A stretch of DNA of 10,111 nucleotides from Euryarchaeota archaeon UBA106 (GTDB lineage Archaea > Thermoplasmatota > Poseidoniia > Poseidoniales > Thalassarchaeaceae). The position numbers were made by a program, and so were the translations under genes. The stretch is from positions 1-10,111 of the forward strand of contig DAOJ01000090.1 of the NCBI GenBank assembly GCA_002502365.1, given 5' to 3'. Under the pieces are notes generated by a model. It saw only the letters and a program-made list of their open reading frames with translations. It was not told the DNA's origin and did no database searches. This document shows positions 6,028 to 10,111 of the stretch, piece by piece (positions within the stretch are counted from its first letter, which is position 1; the number at the start of each line of letters is the position of its first letter).

Positions 6028-7197
6028 ATGACCGAAGACGACCCATTGTTTACAATTACTGAGGCACATCTTGACAGTGGTATGCGTGGAATTCCCGTAG
6101 GTACCTGCAAGACTTCATTTGTAGACCCAATAGAAGGAGTTCATTACGTAGGTTATCCCGTCGAAGATCTCGCTGATTTGGAAGAAGAAGATGTAGTGTA
6201 CCTTTTGATGCACAAGCGATTACCAACTGAGGAAGAATCCGAAGCATTTCGGGCAGAGCTTGCACACAGAGCTATGGAAATGCCTACTGGGGCACTTAGA
6301 GTCTTGGAATCATTAACCCCGGGTAGTGGACACCCGATGGATTGGCTTTCAATGGGAATAATGGCTCTAGGCGCTGCTGATACTACCGGTGATGTGCGCA
6401 CAGATTCGATGAATCTGATTGCTAGAATGCCTGAACTAATGGCGCGTATCTTCCTACTTAGAGGTGGAAATAAAGAGAAATTACAACCTAGTAGACCAGA
6501 ATTAGGACTTGTTGAAAATTTCGTTCATATGTTGGGAATTACAGGGGAAGAGGCGAAGAAAATGAACCGTGTTTTACGCTTCTTCTTCATACTTCATCTC
6601 GACCATGGAGGAGGTAATCTTTCGACATTCACTGGAAAGGCAGTAGCAAGTGGCCGAGCATCGGTCTATGCATCAATAGCATCAGCGATGAATGCACTTT
6701 CAGGCCCGCTCCATGGCAGAGCGAATCAAGCCTGTCTAGAATTTGTACAAAGAATCGGTACTGATGACCCAGATGAGATTGAAGATTTTGTTCGCGCAGA
6801 ACTAGCTGCGAAGCGCCCAATCTTCGGTTTTGGTCATGGAGTCCTTAGGGCTGAAGACCCAAGGGCAAGATTGCTTATTGGATTGGGCGCAGAGGTTTGT
6901 CCAGATGATGAAAATTATCGAATTGTAAAAACGCTAAGAGAGGTCGTCCCTCCAATACTGAAAGAGCATCCTAAAATCAAAAATCCATATCCTAATGTCG
7001 ATTTAGGTAGCGGTTCTTTGTTACACGCAATTGGGTTCAGAAAGCCAGAGTATTACACAACTTTCTTTGGTTGGGCTAGGGTTGCAGGAATCTGCGCTCA
7101 AATTATGGATGAACGTAATGCAAGAGATGGTCGAGGAACGCCGATTTATCGTCCAAAATACATACCTCGAAACCAACCTCATCGAAGGTTAGACTAA
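6028..7197 (+). CDS. gltA: Citrate synthase with mitochondrial-type active-site motifs
   Basis: A 389-residue citrate synthase (oxaloacetate + acetyl-CoA to citrate + CoA), the entry step of the TCA cycle; methylcitrate synthase activity cannot be excluded. Active-site residues are all present: H229 in SGPLHGRANQ, H270 in FGFGHGVLRAEDPR with R279, D325 in NPYPNVDLGSGSLL, and R351 in GWARVAGICAQ. HPMDWL (102-107) and HLDHGGGNLSTFTGKAVAS (190-208) are further family marks. GHxVLRxxDPR and KNPYPNVD resemble the mitochondrial enzyme (GHAVLRKTDPR, KNPWPNVD as I recall it) more than the bacterial GHRVYKxxDPR/NVDFYSG form. The protein is shorter than mitochondrial CS at the N terminus. The ATG at 6028 follows GGAGAGG at 6015-6021. 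Another ATG at 6023 is out of frame. The 3' end stops 5 bp before the convergent phosphodiesterase gene. Confidence 0.92.
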   Translation: MTEDDPLFTITEAHLDSGMRGIPVGTCKTSFVDPIEGVHYVGYPVEDLADLEEEDVVYLLMHKRLPTEEESEAFRAELAHRAMEMPTGALRVLESLTPGSGHPMDWLSMGIMALGAADTTGDVRTDSMNLIARMPELMARIFLLRGGNKEKLQPSRPELGLVENFVHMLGITGEEAKKMNRVLRFFFILHLDHGGGNLSTFTGKAVASGRASVYASIASAMNALSGPLHGRANQACLEFVQRIGTDDPDEIEDFVRAELAAKRPIFGFGHGVLRAEDPRARLLIGLGAEVCPDDENYRIVKTLREVVPPILKEHPKIKNPYPNVDLGSGSLLHAIGFRKPEYYTTFFGWARVAGICAQIMDERNARDGRGTPIYRPKYIPRNQPHRRLD

Positions 7198-7202
7198 GTC
7201 AA

Positions 7203-8318
7203 TCAGTGATTTTCTCCTGAACCTCTATGACCAATTATTCTAGCACAACCCCAGGGCCTGCCCTCTTGCAAATCATTTGTCCAAGAATCAGGACTACCGG
7301 ACCAATTCCACTTCTGTGCATCAGAAATAATCGATTGATTGCGAGGATTATCTGACATTTCATGCCACATTGGTAATGAGTTTTCAGCCTCAAGTAATAG
7401 GTCGGGTCTTTCCAATTCATCTGCATTGTTTAGCCTATCTCTCCATTCTTGATCTAATGGCTGACTAGCGGGTCGTGGCCATCTGATTTTTCCATTAGGA
7501 AGTGTGTGAATTGTTGGATCTATAAAATCAGAAATCAGTGTTATTCCGGCCTCTAACATAATGGGTTCCAGTTTCAACGGTGCAGGCCATACATGCAGGC
7601 CCATTTCTTGGCTAATACTAAACAGACGATTAAGCCCTTTTCCAGTCAAAGAGACAGGGGCTCCAGGATGAACAAATCTTTCCCACCCGTGCAAATAATG
7701 CAAGGCCATACCAACTACAGGCATGCCCTTTCGACGGCGATCTCTGACCAATCCTGACACTGTGTTTGAGATAAAATTAGGAGAGCCGATTAGTCGTTTC
7801 ATTTTTCCTTTGCCCCAAGATCTCAAGTGGGGTGACAATTGAGTGTTAGGGAGGTTTGTTTGACTAATTTTTACTGCCTCTGAAATTTTTGGCGAAAATC
7901 CGTAAATCATAGTTGAACGCTTTGGTAAATCCAAGTCATCAAGAGAATTCTCTATTTTCGAAATCATTGTAGCAAGATGGTTAGCATGATCTGAAATTTT
8001 TGCAACTGGGTGTGGGACTTTTAATTCGATATTGACAGTCTTGGATGAGCTTTGCCAAAGTTTGGTAAATTCTGAACTTTTCAGTAAATCATCGAATCTA
8101 TCTACGCCCATTTTGCGAATTTCTTGACTTTCCAGAAGTTCAGGAGATCGTTCCTTCTTTGGTGAATTTCCTGCAAATAATTCATCGTGCCAGAGCATTA
8201 ATTCTCCATCTGCGCTGAGTCTCAAGTCGAGTTCAACACCATCAACAAATCTCATACCATGCTCTAGGGCTTCAACAGAATTCTCAATTGGAGTCACCCA
8301 TGTCGAGTGTGTTGACAC
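7203..8318 (-). CDS. Glycerophosphodiester phosphodiesterase-like protein with permuted motif order
   Basis: A 371-residue GDPD-family TIM-barrel protein; such enzymes hydrolyse glycerophosphodiesters to an alcohol and glycerol phosphate. Motifs in order from the N terminus are TPIENSVEA (9-17, equivalent to PENT), VELDLRLSADGELMLWHDELFAG (28-50, metal ligands E29 and D31, catalytic-type H44), NIELKVP (96-102), MALHYLHGW and HVWPAP (242-247), and the eighth-strand ITLISDFIDPT (259-269). The usual N-terminal HRG motif is absent there. Instead IIGHRGSGENH (361-371) forms the extreme C terminus, after a Trp-rich linker of about 90 residues. Together all canonical residues are present but circularly permuted. 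The start is GTG at 8318. The frame upstream reaches TAG at 8364-8366 without an HRG motif, and no other frame supplies one. A TATA-like element about 27 nt upstream suggests a leaderless message. Substrate and activity are unproven. Confidence 0.85.
   Translation of the reverse strand: MSTHSTWVTPIENSVEALEHGMRFVDGVELDLRLSADGELMLWHDELFAGNSPKKERSPELLESQEIRKMGVDRFDDLLKSSEFTKLWQSSSKTVNIELKVPHPVAKISDHANHLATMISKIENSLDDLDLPKRSTMIYGFSPKISEAVKISQTNLPNTQLSPHLRSWGKGKMKRLIGSPNFISNTVSGLVRDRRRKGMPVVGMALHYLHGWERFVHPGAPVSLTGKGLNRLFSISQEMGLHVWPAPLKLEPIMLEAGITLISDFIDPTIHTLPNGKIRWPRPASQPLDQEWRDRLNNADELERPDLLLEAENSLPMWHEMSDNPRNQSIISDAQKWNWSGSPDSWTNDLQEGRPWGCARIIGHRGSGENH
7206..7238 (-). other. C-terminal His-Arg-Gly motif of the permuted GDPD-like protein
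   Basis: This segment encodes IIGHRGSGENH, immediately followed by the stop codon. In ordinary GDPD proteins the same strand-turn (xIGHRG or xVAHRG) is at the N terminus, a few residues before the PENT motif; there His and Arg line the active site. Here it follows the end of the barrel by about 90 residues. Because the first and last strands of a TIM barrel are neighbours, a strand appended at the C terminus can in principle occupy the first-strand position. Confidence 0.75.
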
Positions 8319-8331
8319 ATGTTGTCGAGTG
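8301..8331. repeat. Two 9-bp direct repeats around the GDPD-like start codon
   Basis: TGTCGAGTG occurs at 8301-8309 and again at 8323-8331, 22 bp apart (about two helical turns), flanking the GTG at 8316-8318. The position and phasing would suit an operator for a DNA-binding dimer, but two short copies may also be coincidence. Confidence 0.3.
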
Positions 8332-8339
8332 CTTGGGGG

Positions 8340-8350
8340 GTATTGAATAA
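8340..8350 (-). promoter_or_regulatory. Probable TATA box for the GDPD-like gene
   Basis: The minus strand reads TTATTCAATAC, centred 27 nt before the GTG at 8318, with no Shine-Dalgarno upstream of that codon. This supports a leaderless start there. Confidence 0.4.
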
Positions 8351-8393
8351 GCCCTCTTTGCCACTAGTTATGCCGCCCCAATGCTCATACCCC

Positions 8394-8400
8394 TATACAT
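8394..8400 (+). promoter_or_regulatory. Probable TATA box for the UMF1-type transporter
   Basis: TATACAT is centred 26 nt upstream of the ATG at 8423, placing transcription start at or next to the start codon. An AGGTGA ribosome-site-like sequence also lies 4 nt before the ATG, so a short leader from a more distal promoter is possible. Confidence 0.4.
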
Positions 8401-8422
8401 CGCCGCAAAAGTAGGTGAAGAT

Positions 8423-10111
8423 ATGTCAGAGACAGTAGAATTGGATAAACAATCAGACCCACAGGCAGTTCAAGGATACGCATTCTACGATTGGGGTAAG
8501 TCTGCTTTTGAGACTTCAGTAACAGTTGCAGTGTTGCCAGCATGGTATGCTTATCTTTTCCTGGAAGCAAATGGTCTGACAACTGAAATTGGTTCAATAG
8601 AAATGACAGGTGACGCCGTGTGGTCATTTTCAGTTGCAATAGGTACACTGTTGGTTGCAATAGTTAGTCCATCGTTAGGGGTAATCGCTGATCGTCGGAG
8701 AATCAAAATGTGGTGGTTAAGAATACTTACTTACGTTGGTGCAGGAGGTACTTTGTTGCTCGCCTTTGCACCTGTTTTACCCATTGACACTCAATGGCTT
8801 TGGCTGATGGTCTGTTTCATGCTTGCAAATATTGGTCTCAATGGTGCTGGAGTGTTTTACAATGCTTTACTACCCCACATGGGTGGTGATGATGAAATGG
8901 ATAGGATATCCAATCTCGCATTTGCTTATGGCTACGCGGGAGGAGGTATACTTTTGATAGTCCACCTTGGAATGGTGCTATTATTGTCCGGTGACTGGAT
9001 AATCCCCTTTGTTATGGCTTCCTCTGCTGCTTGGTGGTATGGTTTTGCCTTACTGACATTCAAATGGGTACCCGAGCCTCCAATTAAAGATGAAATGGAT
9101 GCTCTTGGCTTTAGGGAGTCAGCAGGCTTGGCATTGAAAGAAATACGTAAGACGATTTCAGAGGTACATAAGTTCCGTACTTTGTTCATTTACATGCTTG
9201 CATATTTCTTCTTTATTGATGGAATCAACAGTGTAACAGCACTAGGTGGAATCTTCGGAACAACAGTACTAGGAGTAACAACTGTTGGACTGATTGGTAC
9301 AATAGTTTTGATTCAATTAGTCGGTGCTCCATCTGCTATTGGATTTACTGTTCTCGCAAAGAAGTTAGGGACGAAGTCAGCACTAAATTTGGCATTGGTA
9401 GGATGGGTAGTGTTATGCTTCGCAGCACTTTCTTTTGCTCCCTTGGAGTATTCAAAACATTCAGACTACCAAGTGCAGATTGAGGAAATCGATGGGGAAT
9501 GGCATTACACACCACACTCTGGCCTCGCTGGAACTCCTATTGCTGTTGAAGAAGGGGGCGACGAGCAACTATGGGCTGCAGAGATACTATCCACTTACGG
9601 CATAGCAATCATAGACGATAATTACAAAGATTCTGTAATTTACAAATGGGCTGGTTTTGATGAAAATGATACATCAGTTACTTTGAATCTAGGAACTATT
9701 GACGCCGCATCACTTGAATCACTAATGGCTTCCTTCGAGGACACAAGGTTCTCAATAAGTCAAAAAGGAGGGGTAAGCATTGTGGGTATTGATCATCCGA
9801 CTAACCTTGGTGATGGAAAATTAGACTTCATCCCTGAGGCAGTTAGGAGCAATCTATGGGAGCCTTTGGGACTAAATGTCACGATACAATTTGCAATCCT
9901 TGGAACTGCAATGGGTACACTACTAGGGGGCTCTCAAGGACTCGCTAGAAGCCTTTTTGGTCAGATGGTACCCGAGTCTAGAAGTGCAGAATTCTTTGGT
10001 TTCTTTGGTTTCTTTGGAAAGGTGGCTGCATTCATTGGTCCATTACTATACGGGCTTATGACAGTGATGTTTGATAGCAGAGTAGGGATACTTTCCATCG
10101 CGATGCTTATC
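8423..10111 (+). CDS. MFS transporter, Atg22/UMF1 type, partial at the window edge
   Basis: The frame is open from ATG 8423 to the window end (563 codons, no stop). N-terminal AFYDWGKSAFETSV (20-33) and the late motif GGSQGLARSLFGQMVPESRSAEFFG (502-526) followed by FFGKVAAFIGPLLYG are the hallmarks of the UMF1/Atg22-like branch of the major facilitator superfamily. Helices are apparent at about 30-48, 65-88, 98-118, 124-146, 163-188, 192-214, 252-272, 285-310, 320-340, 487-506 and 525-547; a twelfth should lie past the edge. The basic loops DRRRIK and AKKLGTK are cytoplasmic. Residues about 341-485 form an extra soluble domain. The start is supported by AGGTGA at 8413-8418 (4-nt spacing) and a TATA-like box 26 nt upstream. 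An in-frame ATG at 8381 is less likely. The substrate is unknown, as is common for this family. Confidence 0.88.
   Translation, partial: MSETVELDKQSDPQAVQGYAFYDWGKSAFETSVTVAVLPAWYAYLFLEANGLTTEIGSIEMTGDAVWSFSVAIGTLLVAIVSPSLGVIADRRRIKMWWLRILTYVGAGGTLLLAFAPVLPIDTQWLWLMVCFMLANIGLNGAGVFYNALLPHMGGDDEMDRISNLAFAYGYAGGGILLIVHLGMVLLLSGDWIIPFVMASSAAWWYGFALLTFKWVPEPPIKDEMDALGFRESAGLALKEIRKTISEVHKFRTLFIYMLAYFFFIDGINSVTALGGIFGTTVLGVTTVGLIGTIVLIQLVGAPSAIGFTVLAKKLGTKSALNLALVGWVVLCFAALSFAPLEYSKHSDYQVQIEEIDGEWHYTPHSGLAGTPIAVEEGGDEQLWAAEILSTYGIAIIDDNYKDSVIYKWAGFDENDTSVTLNLGTIDAASLESLMASFEDTRFSISQKGGVSIVGIDHPTNLGDGKLDFIPEAVRSNLWEPLGLNVTIQFAILGTAMGTLLGGSQGLARSLFGQMVPESRSAEFFGFFGFFGKVAAFIGPLLYGLMTVMFDSRVGILSIAMLI
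9443..9877 (+). other. Soluble insert domain between helices 9 and 10 of the transporter
   Basis: Residues about 341-485 of the transporter lack hydrophobic helices and are acidic and polar (for example QIEEIDGEWHY, EEGGDEQLW, GFDENDTS). Alternating strand-like and short helical segments suggest a folded alpha/beta domain; ATISTYGIAII-like hydrophobic stretches are too short to span a membrane. By helix counting from cytoplasmic basic loops it faces outward. Typical UMF1 proteins have only a short loop here. The fold is not recognised. Confidence 0.65.

Noticed and set aside
6835..6867. Citrate synthase seemed to have lost the Arg of the GHRVYK motif
   Set aside because: The segment matches the mitochondrial GHAVLRxxDPR form, which has no Arg at that place; the DPR arginine and both catalytic histidines are kept.
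8319..8422. Frameshifted N-terminal HRG strand hidden upstream of the GDPD-like start
   Set aside because: Reading all three minus-strand frames here gives no His-Arg-Gly; the nearest is Tyr-Arg-Gly in a frame that stops shortly after. The motif is instead at the C terminus.
8385..9189. Two minus-strand open frames inside the transporter gene
   Set aside because: The plus strand is open continuously for 563 codons with UMF1 motifs on both sides of them.
1..10111. tRNA genes, CRISPR arrays, insertion sequences, toxin-antitoxin or defence genes
   Set aside because: No cloverleaf-like segment, regularly spaced repeats, transposase motifs or defence-family motifs were seen on either strand.

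Overview
The window looks like a stretch of archaeal chromosome, compactly packed with housekeeping and metabolic genes. The strongest lineage marker is a CTP-dependent riboflavin kinase of the archaeal RibK type at 1759-2193 (minus). Several starts lie about 26-28 nt downstream of TATA-like hexamers with no Shine-Dalgarno sequence, which suggests archaeal leaderless transcripts. Other genes have clear GAGG or GGTGA sites. Moderately AT-rich DNA, acidic proteins and a citrate synthase with mitochondrial-type motifs would fit a marine Thermoplasmatota-like euryarchaeon such as Marine Group II. That placement is inference; only 'archaeal' is well supported.

Layout, left to right: the 3' end of an unrecognised gene (1-258, +); a small TPR-like protein (336-884, +) followed 12 bp later by a TruA-family pseudouridine synthase (897-1778, +); then, convergent and overlapping its end by 20 bp, riboflavin kinase (1759-2193, -) downstream of a PqqB/PhnP-like metallo-beta-lactamase-fold protein (2238-3113, -). 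Across a 92-bp divergent promoter region lies a translationally coupled pair: a KBL/BioF-type PLP-dependent acyl-CoA:amino acid transferase (3206-4387, +) and a PaaI-like hotdog thioesterase (4397-4819, +). A four-helix membrane protein (4826-5446, -) and a DUF309 protein (5518-5949, -) follow on the minus strand. Divergent from these is citrate synthase (6028-7197, +), which converges on a glycerophosphodiester phosphodiesterase-like gene (7203-8318, -). The window ends inside an Atg22/UMF1-type MFS transporter (8423 onward, +).

The genes do not form one pathway. Their chemistry touches tRNA modification, flavin synthesis, acyl-CoA/amino acid metabolism, the TCA cycle and phosphodiester turnover. 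No tRNA, rRNA, CRISPR array, insertion sequence or phage gene was seen, and no gene-free stretch exceeds 300 bases.

The most unusual object is the phosphodiesterase-like protein at 7203-8318. Its N terminus begins at the 'PEN' step of the GDPD fold, and the missing first strand with the catalytic His-Arg-Gly motif is the last thing before the stop codon. That is the pattern of a circularly permuted TIM barrel. The second oddity is a soluble insert of about 145 residues in the UMF1-type transporter.
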